A stretch of DNA of 52,386 nt, taken from positions 1-52,386 of the forward strand of contig CAJNOQ010000394.1 of NCBI GenBank assembly GCA_905250885.1, read 5' to 3'. The position numbers and the translations under genes are program-made. The notes beneath the pieces are model-generated. The model was not told the DNA's origin. It did no database searches and worked only from the letters and a program-made list of their open reading frames with translations. Positions 35,500-47,614 of the stretch are shown in pieces. Numbering within the stretch: position 1 is the stretch's first letter; each line of letters starts with the position of its first letter. This DNA comes from Didymodactylos carnosus (Eukaryota; Rotifera; Eurotatoria; Philodinida; Philodinidae).

Positions 35500-38400
35500 T
35501 ACTAAAATCTAAAGTATAAATAGAACAACATTAGTTGCATATATGTAATTAACTCTGACTTGTTTAATATTAAATGGAAAGCATCGACAGTGACAAAAAA
35601 AAGATAAAAATTTTTACTTTTGAAGAATATTAAAAAATATCGTCTCAAACGTGGTCCATTTTCAGGCTAGTGTAGAACACTAAATTAAGAGTACAGGTAA
35701 CTGAGCTTATTTGACTAATAGCGGGTAAATAAACAACGATGTTTGACGAAACATTTCTAGTCTCATTGAAATCAGAGCTAAAATTTAAGTCTCAGTTTAC
35801 TTAAACCTTTGTGTAAAATACTTCACAAAAAAAGTCAAAATAGACCCTTAGTTCAACCTACAACTGAGTTTAATACACGTAGAGAAGCAACAAGTGACTA
35901 TTACATACCAACAATACGCTGTACACGAAAAACGAACAACCGAACCTTTAAAGAGAATTACTTAAAACTGACTGCAGTTTTTTGCTAAAAATAGGACTAA
36001 ATTTACTTCGAAAGTTAAGAATACGTCACTAGCAATAATTATATTCTACACTATTCTACAAAACGCAGATAAATCATCATTCGCTGAACAAGCAATGTTT
36101 GCGTGAAAAAATATATCACTGCAAATGCCATTTTTAATTTAAGATTCACTACACTTTTCGAACTATAACTCTGCAGAAGTGCATAGTGTCGATGAATCGA
36201 GAAAAAAAACGGAGAACATTTTCAGATATGTTTACTTGTCAAAATTTAGCCAGTCATTTATTTCCTGCGTGAATCATCATCACAAAAAATGAATCATTCT
36301 TTTTTTTTCTATTATTATAATAATTTGTTATTTCCTTTTATTGAATTGAATTGTCCCATCTACATTTATTTTAAGATAAGAGGTGTCGTTTCGCAGTAGG
36401 TGATTAACATTCATGCAATTGATTTATCATACAGAATGTTCAGGAGTATGTGTAGTGTTGGTAGCATGATGACGTTCATTTTTCTTTCATTACTATTTAT
36501 CTGCTGAAACTCGAAAGTTCGATAGTAAATAATTCTCATCTCATATTATATTGCAACTGATTTCCAAAAACTACTTTTGCTACAGTATAAGGTTAGTTGT
36601 GTTGTGAATGGCACAATTAGAAGAATTAAAAGTGAACTTATTTTTAAATATTTTGAATAGAGAAATTTATCAGATTTTTTTTTTGTTATTCATCGCATGA
36701 TTTGATTTTATAAAATAGTTCGAGGATTAGCAGGCCCAAAAATAAGGAAATATTTAACACATAAGAATAGTAACACGCGTTCGAACAAATAATTAGGTTT
36801 AGAACCATCTATTACGAAAAAAGACATGTGTAAGAAAACGTTTTTACCTATTTCTATTCTAGAGTGGAATGATAAAGCAATGAATACTCTTAGATATATT
36901 TCTCTTTTCAGAGGTTTTTAAAAGAATCTTTTAAATATTTTTCGTATTATTTACTTTAAACATTCATTAGTAGAGAAGAAATATTTCATCACTCAACAAT
37001 AAACTATTTACACGTAACCTTACCACAACAGATCCGTATGTATGAAGTAAAAGTGAAACACTACTTTTCAGAGTGTACTTATTATCATGTTGTCCACAAC
37101 ATTTTGTTTACTAAATTAAATATTGGATCTAATCCTTCTTTAAAAGATCTTCTAACAGCGAGTACTAATGTTAGTCAAGCTGACCACTATCTTGACATTA
37201 TTGACTTTTTGAAAGAAAGTAAAAGATTCATATAAGTTTCTAACCGTTGTTCGTTTGTTCGTTTCTTTCTTTCTTTTTCTCTTTCTTTTTTTTTATTCTT
37301 CCTTTTTTTACAATGAGAAATCATCTGTTTTCACTTAATAAATAAGATTAAACTAAATAATACTGCGTTTTTCTAGAGTTAGTTTGGTGTGTACGTCCTC
37401 TGATCGTTCTGTTTCACCTTCTAGAACAAGAAAGGTCGTGATCCACAATAAATTGATCAAAAGGCGAGACATTTTACTTTGATCTCTATTTCTAAATCAT
37501 CTGAAAAACGACTGTTGACCATAAGCCTTAATATTGAGATAGCTCACCATATATTGAACCGCACAACAAAAATCTCACGACAACTATCATCTGAACTCAT
37601 TTTGGTGTGTGAAAATCTATTTATTTTGATAGTTTAAAGTCGTTGAACAATAAGGTAACAATTTCTGATGTGTGAGATGTTATTTTTTTGATAACTCAAT
37701 TATTTTAAACTCATTTATCTCAACTGAATTGTACCCGCACATTTTGTATCTCGTTTTCATTCTAGCACTTTGTTCTTCAAATAAGTGCACTAATTTCAAA
37801 AATATATTTTTAAAAGCTGATAATTCTTTGGATTTCGATATGACCAGTCATTTCCTGTTTTTTCGTTCATCAAAGACGACGATTTGGAAAGTACCAGAGG
37901 TGATCGAATTGGTCCCGTCTTGCGAAATTTTGCGCAAAGATGTGACGCGATAAAAAAAGACAGTTTAGACAAAACTACGACGAAAAACTACGACGATTCT
38001 TTCTTTCTCGGTACATTGTTTGAAACTAATGCTATCTCAAATGTGATAAGCGTTAAATAGATAGACGAAGATGACGATTTTCTTTACATGAGACGAAACG
38101 AAATAGCTTTCAAAAGTTTTCTCGAATACAGAACGAGACAGAAATATTATGAAACAAGGCGTTTGAAAATTCCGTTTTGCCCACACCTGAAGAGAACACT
38201 ACTTTATGTCATATGCGTATCGTATCTGTCGTTCAACAATTATCGTCTATGCGTATAGATCTCATGAGATATTATTCAGTATGATCAATTCTACAAACAA
38301 ATATTAAGTTTTCAAAATAGTTAGTCGACTTCGATGAACAAGTAAAACAAAGTACAAGAACACTTGATTAATACTGCGACAACAAACGATATCGAAATCG

Positions 38401-39021
38401 ATATTCTTGTGAACCACAATACTGGCTGATCTGACGACTTATGTTGTGTTTGTAAGTTTGTGTCTTTTAGTTTTATGCTTAATTTAAGGATGATGAATAT
38501 TTTAGTATAATTGTTTTCATTCATATATTCTCAATGCGTTCCGTGTACTCTTTATTTTACCATTGACTTAATTCTCCGATATTTACTGTTTTTCCTTCAG
38601 TTATTTTAGCATCTAGTTAGACGTGTGAATTGTTCTTGGAGTTAGAGAGTCAAATTTCCGTGTCCCTAATGAGAATACATATCTGATTACTCAATGATTT
38701 TTATCTTGTTTTGTAATGTATTACATTAAAAATATTAAAAAAAGAATTCTAAATAAGCGCAATGTTTTCATCTTTCTTCGAATTTTGTTTTTTTATAGTT
38801 AATTAGGGTTTATATTATTAAATACAATGGCTTCTTACTGCCCTATGTAGGATCGATGTAAAAATGAACTCAAATCTCTCTTGCTTTTAACTTGACAAGC
38901 AAATATGATCATAGATTTTTTATATTCAACGCTCGATTTGAATTTTTTTTGAAATTATTTTCTTTATCATATTTTTACAGATTACTTCCATCAATGATAA
39001 GTTTATGAATCATCACAGATA
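35500..39021. other. Divergent spacer between AAMP and the DnaJ gene
   Basis: Both neighbours are transcribed away from this 3.5-kb region, so it should contain two promoters. The plus-strand frames at 37038-37235 and 37672-37953 were considered, but they have no splice context or motif. An acceptor-like 'tttttacag' ends at 38980, 41 bases before the DnaJ start. Confidence 0.4.
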
Positions 39022-40686
39022 ATGTCATCTACAGCTAGCAAAGATAATAATTCATCTTCTGGTCAAGATAATAGTAGCAATACGAAAAAATCGAACAACA
39101 ATGATAATAAGAAAAAAAGTTATTCTTCAAAATTTATGTCTAGTGGAAAAACGGGTACCGATGATCAACCAGTTGATAAAACCTATTATAATGTACTGGA
39201 TGTAACACCGACTGCCACGGCAGCTGAAATAAAAAAAGCATATTATTCATTATCATTGCAATACCATCCAGATAGAACTTCACATCTGAATGAAGTAGTT
39301 AGACGAGAATATTCGGAAAAATTTAAATTGATTTCACAAGCGTACAGTAAGTTTTAATTCATAATACGTGTTTATTCTGTATAGTCTAACATGTTCTTCT
39401 ATTTAGCAATTTTGAGTGATCCTGAAAAACGATTATTATACAATAAATATGGTCTCGATGAACGATCTACTGGTATAAATTCTCCGATGCGTATGGAAGA
39501 TTTTGATGCTGAAGAATTTTTTAAACTTATGTTTGGTGGAGAACAATTTACGAAAATAATTGGCGATTTTGAGTTGGCGAAATCGTTTAAGCATGCTATT
39601 TCAGAAATATTATCGGCAGAAAATCAAGATCCTTCAACTGAAACAAAAGAAGCAAAACAACGTAAACGTCAGGAATTTATTGATGAACGTACGGCAGCGA
39701 GAGAAGGACGTATTAAAATGTTATCAGAAAATCTTATTTATAGATTATCTAGTTATACTGAAGCATTTCCATACAATGATAATTCAAAGCATAATGATGA
39801 AGTAGCAGCACAAGCATTTAAGAGGTTTGTTCATACCGTTAAGTCAGAAATACCGAATTTATTAAATGCTCCCTATGGTGAAAATTTGTTACATTGTATC
39901 GGTTACATTTATTCGTCAAAAGCCACTCAGTTTTTGGCAAAAATGGATTCTCAAGAGGGACATTTCGGAAAACGTGTAGTAGCTGTTGGTAAAGGAATAA
40001 AAGCATCGGTATATAAACCAACATTTGATCTGGTATAGTTTTAGTCAATTTTATATATATTTTTTGTTTAGTTGAAAGAACGTGCACATGTTGTTAAAGA
40101 AACAGTTAAAACAGTTAAATGTGCAGTGGAGTGGACACAGGTAAGAATACTAGAATAGGCTGCAGTGAAGAAGAATGATTATGCTTCTTTTTTGTAGTCA
40201 ATGGGGAAATTAGCACAAGCAGCTGAAGAGGAAGCTAATGAAAAAGACGCATCAAACACTGATAAACAGACACCTTTTCAACATCACTCTGGACACTTGG
40301 AATATGACGGATACATTCCTCCCTCAGAGCCAGCAAATCACGGTACATTGCCTTCCGATGAAGTTGGTGCTGCTTCTTCTCAGCCACAGTACACTACAAC
40401 AAGTACAGAATCACCACACAGCAAATTAAAAGTGGGCCGATCAAGGCATTCATCCGTAAAAGTGAGTGCGCCATTGACACCGGAAGAAAAACACAAACTA
40501 GAGTCTGATACAGCAGCAAAAAGTATGGAAGCTTTATGGCGAGCAACAAAATTGGAAATAGAATCAATCCAACGAGATGTGTGTGAAAATGTATTAGGCG
40601 ATTCATTAGTGTCAAGAGAAACAAGACGTCGAAGATGTGATGCTTTAGCTAAAATGGGAGAATTGTGGGAAGAAGCTACTGAATAG
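39022..40686 (+). CDS. DnaJ (Hsp40) co-chaperone with C-terminal DnaJ-X domain
   Basis: Four exons (39022-39346, 39407-40032, 40072-40140, 40198-40686) with introns of 39-60 nt give 503 codons, 502 aa. An Asn/Ser/Lys-rich start is followed by a J domain (about 53-122) with an intact HPD triad at 82-84 and the closing [15 protein letters not shown]. The rest matches the DnaJ-X region known from fungal Caj1/Djp1 and plant DnaJs: [21 protein letters not shown], a helix-rich block with [17 protein letters not shown], and a final segment with [20 protein letters not shown] and [13 protein letters not shown]. There is no Gly/Phe region or zinc finger, so it is a class C J-protein. It should stimulate Hsp70 ATPase; yeast Djp1 acts in peroxisomal import. 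Fungal or plant-like ancestry is possible but unproved. Confidence 0.88.
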
Positions 40687-42534
40687 TAGAAATATTTTCC
40701 TTAACTCATTTTGTCTTCATTTATTCTTGGTTTATTCTCAGTTTTCAAAGATACTCATTATTTTTTACTGATCAAAAGTTGTATTTTCGTGTTGTCTTTA
40801 TTTCTTTGTTTTGATTTATGTTTTGTAATAACAACAATCTAATTTTATAATTAAATACATAAAAATATTTTTCTTCATTCCTATCGAAATTCCATTTGTG
40901 TACATTGTATTTAATTCTAGCTGATAATCGAAATAATCAAAGTTACATAATATAATTTGTAAAACTTTCTTTGCCTAAAAGATATCTCTTCACTTCACGT
41001 GTTTTCAATTTTATATTTTTATTTAGATTTTATTCACTATGATTTTTTAATCACTTTTTTTTTACACATCTGATTAATAAATTTAGAGTATATGTGGATG
41101 TTAATGGTTATGTTTGAATTTGAATGCAATATCTTCGAATGAGTGAAAAACTTCATATGTACAACTTTTTGGCGAAATGGACATTTCGGAGGGAGAACCG
41201 GAAGCATAATAAATATTTTGGATAGATACAAAAGGAAGAAGAATCAAAATCTAAGTTGACATTGCGCTGTTTAAGATACCAAAATTTAAAAACATGGAAA
41301 AATATGGATTATTCACAAGGGGGAAACAGGGGATTTAAATCAGCCTAAAGTCAATCGAAAATCACCCAAAATCAATTGATTTTCAGTCATTTCAGGTGAC
41401 TTTTCATTTGGTGAAAATTGATGAAAATCGGTGAAATCCTCAATTATTCATCATCATAGTTTATGTTAGAAATGTTCGTTAATAAATTAGAGCATATTTA
41501 TATAAATATTTCAGAATATATAGTTTTCTAAGAACGTGAAATAACAATATAAGACAGTAATTTTAATGATACGTTCTTTCTCTTATCACAGTACAGAAAA
41601 ATGAATTGTTGACCGATGACGTCTGTGTGAGGCTTAGCTTAATGCACTTAAAGCAAGGTGTAAATGTAAATGATTATGATTTTGAGTATAAACTTGTTGA
41701 TGTCTCAGGTGCATTAAAACTACAGAATGAACATGAGATAACTAGTATATAGTTGATATTTTAAATCTTACGATTAATGCAGCTGTTTTAAAACAGTTGC
41801 ACTCATCATAAGATTTATCTGCTTAAAATCGTTGCCTAAATCATGTAACGTTGATATTTTAATTGAGAAAGGTAGACAAAAATATTAATCACTGTTTAAA
41901 GACAAATATATCTTGATGTAATACAAGTTGTTGTCGTATCATCTCCTTTTTGAATTTCTCTGTTATGTCACCAAGTATTTCAGTATCGTGAAACGCACTC
42001 AGGATACATTTTATAATCGATTAATTAATATTCTATCGTGTTCTACTTTCAGTTATAGATAGTATTTCTTGTATGTTTGTATATTCTTGTTGATAAATAT
42101 CCTCCAATGGAATGAAAAATTTGTTCGTTTGGTGCGATGTATTAATTGTTATCCTGGGATAAGCGAGTTTGTGTTTGATAGCAAGCTATGTTATTTATTT
42201 ATTTATTTTCTTTTAGTTTATGTTTAAGACACTAATGATAGAGAAAAGAGTTTCAGATTAATGACCGTAAACATTTAACAAAAAATCGTACAGAAACATC
42301 TGTTACATTGATGATGTATCTTCACATAACAAGCTCTGCATATTTTTATCTAATCTCTTCATATTTTATGTTATTCATCTTTTTGTTGTCAAATTAATTA
42401 GTATTTATGCGTGATTCCAGCAAGCTAAAGTTTTTTGTTATTTACTGAGATAAACATAGACTTGTGGCGAACTGCTTTTCGTCTATGATTGTGTTTGACT
42501 CTGATCATTTTTTTTAAGATAATATTTATTTACT
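40687..42534. other. Spacer between the DnaJ gene and CCDC28
   Basis: Around 41340-41450 there are loose internal repeats of 'gaaaatca' in both orientations. No exon is supported. The acceptor-like 'ttttttaag' ends 16 bases before the CCDC28 start codon. Confidence 0.4.
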
Positions 42535-43313
42535 ATGTCAAATAGTAATATAAAAACGCCTACAAAACAAAAATTGTTTAATGACGGTATTATAGATAGT
42601 AGTGGTACAGATGTGAATGATAAACGTAAGTTGATCACACTACGACGCGTATATTATCTTAATTAAAAATGATGTCTATCTTTCTAGTTGAGAATTTTTC
42701 CGATAATCCTCTCGATGTTAGCAGTGGTGCTCGTCATAATGAACATGCATTTTTTGGTGATGTATCAACAATCAAAGAATTAGAAAATGATTTAACAGAT
42801 TTATTACAAAAATTTCGTGCTGGAACATTACTTGCATTTAGTAAGTTGTTGTTGTTTTTTTATATTTATTAATCATAAAACGTTCTATTCTTTTTCTTTT
42901 TTACAGGTCCTCAATTTACATGCACAAAAATGGATACGATTCGAGAACAACAAGAACAATTAGCAAAATTACATTTTTCCTTAGATAAAGATTTATCGAA
43001 TATTAAGTAAAATTAATTTTTTCATTAATAGAAACAATTGATAAAGAATATTTTGTTTATCCACTATTTTAGTATTGAGTCAGATGAATGTCAAAAAAAA
43101 GCAAATGAAAATATGAGCTGTTTAATGAGAAAAGTATGTAACATACTGATTACTACGATAATATATTTAACTATCATTATATTTATTTTAGTTACAAAAA
43201 TTGACTGAAGAAATGTATCCTTTTTCAAAAGAATTTAAGAACATATTTTTAATATTTTCATGCTCACGTTCAATAGACTAAGCATACATGGAGATTTTTG
43301 TTGGAGCAGGTAG
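42535..43313 (+). CDS. Coiled-coil domain-containing protein 28 (CCDC28A/B family)
   Basis: Six short exons (42535-42625, 42688-42840, 42907-43006, 43073-43133, 43192-43214, 43277-43313) join in frame to 155 codons, 154 aa; vertebrate homologues are about 180-270. The conserved core is present: a region ending in LxDLLQKFRAGTLLAF, then IREQQEQLAKLHFSLD, then a helix with LQKLTEEILSIHG. In vertebrates CCDC28B binds Bardet-Biedl proteins and mTORC2 and affects cilium length. The last two exons are very small (23 and 37 nt). If exon 5 were read through, the frame would instead stop at about 43281 with an unrelated tail, so the C-terminal end is less certain than the rest. Confidence 0.8.
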
Positions 43314-43369
43314 TTTGAATCTTAGAAAAGAGAATAAAAGCACTAATTCTTGTGATAAATGAAACCTTT

Positions 43370-44760
43370 GATGTAGATTATCAGCTACCTGACTACTACC
43401 GTAACGACGAGAAAGATGAATGTTATCGTTCCTTAATAAAACGTTGTAAATAGAGAAACATTACAATTTGATTCTCCTCAAATGCCAGCCGATCATTTAA
43501 ATCAAAACTCAGATGGATAAAAAATCATGAATGGTGAGGATGTTTTTACTACAACTTATCATCGAACATTGATGCATTCGCTTAGATTACATGATGAACA
43601 ACCAGGCTCTATGGAAAATGAATGACGCACAAAAGTTCTAGAACTTCTTGTAAATCAGCTAATTTATTTGATTTTTAAAAAATAATAATTTCTGTTAATT
43701 TCTCTGCTGGTTTTTTATGTTCTAAAAATTGATCTATTATCGAAACTGACTATGAAGACACCGCATGAAAGAGAAAAGTTAAGAGTTGCAATAGTGTTCT
43801 CCGCATCAAACAAAGAATTAAGAGAGTCTACAACTATCATTTTGCTTTATGAAAACAAACGTTGGTCCCGTATAAAAAGTGATAATAGTTGATATATGAA
43901 ATTTTGCAAGACTTTAATTAAAATCAGTAGTGAGAGCAGTGCGCCAGTTCATCATGAAATTGTACTTTCCATTGCTTACACGCAAAAAAACAAAAAAGCC
44001 ATTGATCTATCTTCAACTAATGGATTCGACAAGTGCAATTGGTCTGGTTATAACATTAATACTGGTTTTCATTTGTATAGTAGTAGGAATAACTTACTAT
44101 GTGGTATTTTATCAAAAGAAAAGCTTAAATACAAGTCCAATAACTGAATATCGACTGCGAGATATAGAACCGCTGAATGAAACTCCGACACTTACAGACT
44201 CGTCTTGAAGAAGTTGATTGAGTAGATTATGAAATTAATTGTTGGTATGGACAAATCTATACCGAACTGTGTGATAGATGGTTAACATATTGTCATTATT
44301 TGTATGCATTCGTCTATTGTTTTCTATTAAATTGAACTTGATAAACGAATTACATTTGAGACAGATCGTAACTCTTAGTTACGAAATTAGTCTTGACTGT
44401 GCTTTGTCGTTCTTTAGAAATTTGTATTTATATCCACTGTTGAAACAACTGTTCGTTTTCTGAATTATTATGACAATAATTCAGTTGACATTTCCATGAA
44501 GAAGAAGAAAACTTCATTCCATCGTGTAGCCACAATATACAACTCTCATCATGAGCCACAATATACAACTCTCATCATGAATATTCTTTTGGTAATGGTG
44601 AGTAAAGGCAATTTTTGTTAGAGTTAAACATATAGTTTATTGAAACAGGTAAAAAAGAGCTCTGGATGAATCGTAGAAATTTACATCAAGCTTACAATGA
44701 AATGAATAATAGTTCTCGTTGTTGCTATTCCACGAGAATTCAAATGTGAAATGATCGGTA
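43370..44760 (+). pseudogene. Decayed coding stretch including one membrane span
   Basis: Between CCDC28 and TMEM50 several plus-strand blocks have protein-like composition but are separated by stops and frame changes. Examples are YQLPDYYRNDEKDECYRSLI (from about 43379), a block with NGEDVFTTTYHRTLMHSLRL (about 43535), and a 45-codon frame at about 43745-43890. Then comes a frame at 43930-44208 with a clear membrane segment (AIGLVITLILVFICIVVGI) and an acidic tail, and finally pieces with CWYGQIYTELCDRW and KELWMNRRNLHQAYNEMN. I found no splice sites that join them. The membrane frame alone (92 aa from ATG 43930) could still be expressed. The source family is not recognised. Confidence 0.35.
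44528..44579. repeat. Exact 26-bp tandem duplication
   Basis: The unit AGCCACAATATACAACTCTC plus six further bases occurs twice without a mismatch, indicating a recent slippage or repair event. Confidence 0.9.
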
Positions 44761-44947
44761 CTCGTATCCAATTTATTATTCACAATAAGGTTCTTTTATG
44801 GTACATATTGGTTAAAAACAACAGATTGCTGGTTTTTAATTAGTTAGATTCAAACAAATATCAGCATTAATTTTCAATAAGTATACACAAAAATCAGCGG
44901 GAATTGAGATGTTTTTCGAATGTAAAAAAAACTGAACATTCATCAAG

Positions 44948-45430
44948 ATGAGTATAACATCAAAATCTGTCAAAGTACGAAATTATTCCATAGCATTTGT
45001 CGTCGGAATAATTACAGGAATTGCATGGTGGATTGAAATCGATATATTATCGCGATCAAAACCAAAGGAATTTGATCGTCGAAATATCATTCCAGCCGCA
45101 TTTATTACGTTGATGCTTTTTATATTACATTTTATTCCAGATGTGGTTTTGCAAACAGATGATGGAATATTTGGCGGAAGAAACGATCGATACTGTTATA
45201 ATTCAAAATGTGCTCAAATATCATTATTTGTTGTATTCATTATCATATTTTGTGGGGTTGCAGCATCCATTTGGATCTTCGTTACGGATTATGCAATAAA
45301 AACCAAACCGGAGAAAAAAGGATCAGTAATGTGGTTTGGAGCTGGTAATATGTTGACATGTTTATTGCTTACAATTGCGGCACTACTCGGCAGATTTGGA
45401 CGGAGAGAATCAGAGTCAATGATATTTTAG
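44948..45430 (+). CDS. TMEM50-type four-pass membrane protein
   Basis: A single exon encodes 160 aa; human TMEM50A and B have about 157. Four hydrophobic segments lie at about 13-34, 50-70, 89-112 and 125-146. Typical family positions are seen: GIAWWIEID in the first span (human form GWWIMID), AxSIWIFVTDYA in the third, and the C-terminal GRFGRRE (human KFGRTE). The family resides in the endoplasmic reticulum and late secretory pathway, and its molecular role is poorly defined. The start lies directly after 'catcaag'. No intron interrupts it, although most neighbours are split, which could mean a retrocopy or simple intron loss. Confidence 0.82.
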   Translation: MSITSKSVKVRNYSIAFVVGIITGIAWWIEIDILSRSKPKEFDRRNIIPAAFITLMLFILHFIPDVVLQTDDGIFGGRNDRYCYNSKCAQISLFVVFIIIFCGVAASIWIFVTDYAIKTKPEKKGSVMWFGAGNMLTCLLLTIAALLGRFGRRESESMIF

Positions 45431-47614
45431 GACAACTGTACAATTCATTTCATTACGTACCATTTTTCAGCTTAAAACATATGTTTGAATTCATAATTAA
45501 TTATACTATTATCATTAAACTATATGCAATTTGAAGGCTTTTGAAAAACCCATTGATAATGGTTTAAAGGCTCTTTTACCAAATATTTGAATAAAAAATA
45601 CTTTATCTTTTTTCTCCAAGAAAGAGAACACTAGACGAATGCAGATGAGGAATGTGTTCGTTTTATGTTCATGTTAGACAGAGTTATTCATCTATGCATG
45701 AATATGCAGCAGAATATAATATACAAAGGCAATCCTTCTACAGTAAAACCCCCGACGCTCTGTTATATGTCATCACATGTACAACAACTGAGGTTCTGCA
45801 ATTATTAGCTGATATCTTCTCAACGACTCGATAGATATAGCCGACTTCTAGTTTAACGCGAATTTTTATACTTTTTGCGCCCATAATACTGCTTTTTAAT
45901 AATTATTCATTTTTTGGACTTTCTTGATTGATGAATAACTGGACAGAGATATTATCGATCATCCCGGCTCTAAGACTCGTACTAATGAAATTCTGCGTAA
46001 TTTCACATGTCAACTTCTCTCTGAGACGAACTACTGTTAAACTCTACAACCCTTGGATGAATTATGTTATTCTAAAACGAAGCCATAAGAACGCTATTCA
46101 TGGCATTATCTTCACTGATTCAAAATACAACTTAAGATTCGCGCTTTCTCAAAATAGAAATAGTCAGGCAACCAGAAATGATCATTAATTTTCCACGCTA
46201 TTTTTATTTCGAAGTTTGTAAACAAAAGGAGTATCTTTATGAAAATTGAAAACATTTGTTGAAGGTTGACATGTCTGCTGTTGGACTTGATGATGGTCTA
46301 GTTTTAAGAAAAACCGAATGTTTTTGATATAAATTTAAGACTGATTCATTTTTTCACCGTTAATATATTTTATGTCTGGTTTGGTCTCATACAACACCTT
46401 TTAATAATCATCAACTATGATCACGTTTAATGCTAAGAACATCTGTCGAATGTCCTTGTCCGCTTATATCGTTTGAGTTGTGGATGACTTCATGTCAATT
46501 TTTCTCATACGTGGATGGATTTTAGCTAAATGCGCCGCCAATGAGTGACTATTGGAGTCGCCGAATATTAAAGAAGGCCAAAAAGCCTTGAAACGATTTG
46601 TAAGATCTGCGACCGCTTTATCCTCATATAACATGCATTTCAAATAGAGTATCATTATCTGTTTTAGGGATGGACAAGTCTGGACTATATATTTTTTTAG
46701 GGCTCTGACTGGAGTTTTTGTATTTGAAATTCTATCATTCACAATTGGTATTTTTTACCAGACGTGTAAAAGCAAATTTAACGATAAAAGATCTCAACTG
46801 GTATTGTTAAAGCATAATCAAAGTCTACGTTAATAACTTTTTCTGATATAACAGATCGATGTGTTATATATGATATAGAGCGCAAAAGAAGAATAAGAAT
46901 AAAAATAAAAAAAGAAAACTGAAACATTATCGAACTCGATCAGTCCTAATCTGTTTTAAAGTCGAACTAGAACTTCCAACAGAATATGTTTGCATTATAA
47001 CTTTAATATACACAATTAAAATATAACATTTATAGTAAAAATAATGCAAAATAACGTGAAAATCACTAGAAAAAAAACATAAATAATAAAGCGTTGAGAG
47101 TTTATGGCAACTTTTTCAGCGAAAAATTATAAGATACAAACTAGGAAGGAAATAACAATAAACTGTTCATTGAATACAAATATTATAAATATCAAACATA
47201 CTGTTCGATCTTATTGAACTGTTCAGATCTGTTATAAAAAATAAAAACGGAAGTGATTTACAGTTCAAACGAAAGTGATTAACAGTTCAATCGTATCACA
47301 ATGTAAAGTGAGTATAAAAGGACAGAAATGTGTGTAATCAAACACAAAATAAAATGGAAATCAACTATTGTTTTAACGAATCAGATCAAGAAACAAAAAC
47401 ATATCAAATACTAGATATAAAGAGTGTTCTAAATCCTATATAAATAAAAATTCAGTCATGCTTTTTAAAACCCATATCAACTTATTCTACGTGAAAAAAA
47501 AAGTTTAAAGTTGCTCATAAAAATTATGTTTAATTAATCGAATGTTTATGATAAGATGCATATCTGACTGTTCTGAAAATTTAACTATTACATCTCATTG
47601 TGACTTAATAATTT
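45431..47614. other. Convergent spacer between TMEM50 and PLC
   Basis: This region holds both 3' UTRs. A degenerate transposase-like frame is at 46464-46742 (listed separately). A 24-bp near-repeat ('gaa(a)gtgatt(t/a)acagttcaa') occurs twice near 47252-47292. No intact gene is seen. Confidence 0.4.
46464..46742 (-). pseudogene. Possible BED-finger/hAT-type transposase fragment
   Basis: The frame includes FGDSNSHSLAAHLAKIHPRM, which resembles the second half of a BED zinc finger (Ser-x-x-Leu-x-x-His-Leu-x-x-x-His-Pro). The expected paired cysteines are not visible in front, and the frame stops soon after at TTQTI. It would be a dead fragment. The match is short and could be chance. Confidence 0.3.

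Noticed and set aside
37038-37235. Plus-strand 65-codon frame of fairly protein-like composition
   Set aside because: Isolated, with no convincing flanking donor or acceptor in a compatible phase and no recognised motif; could be revisited with RNA data.
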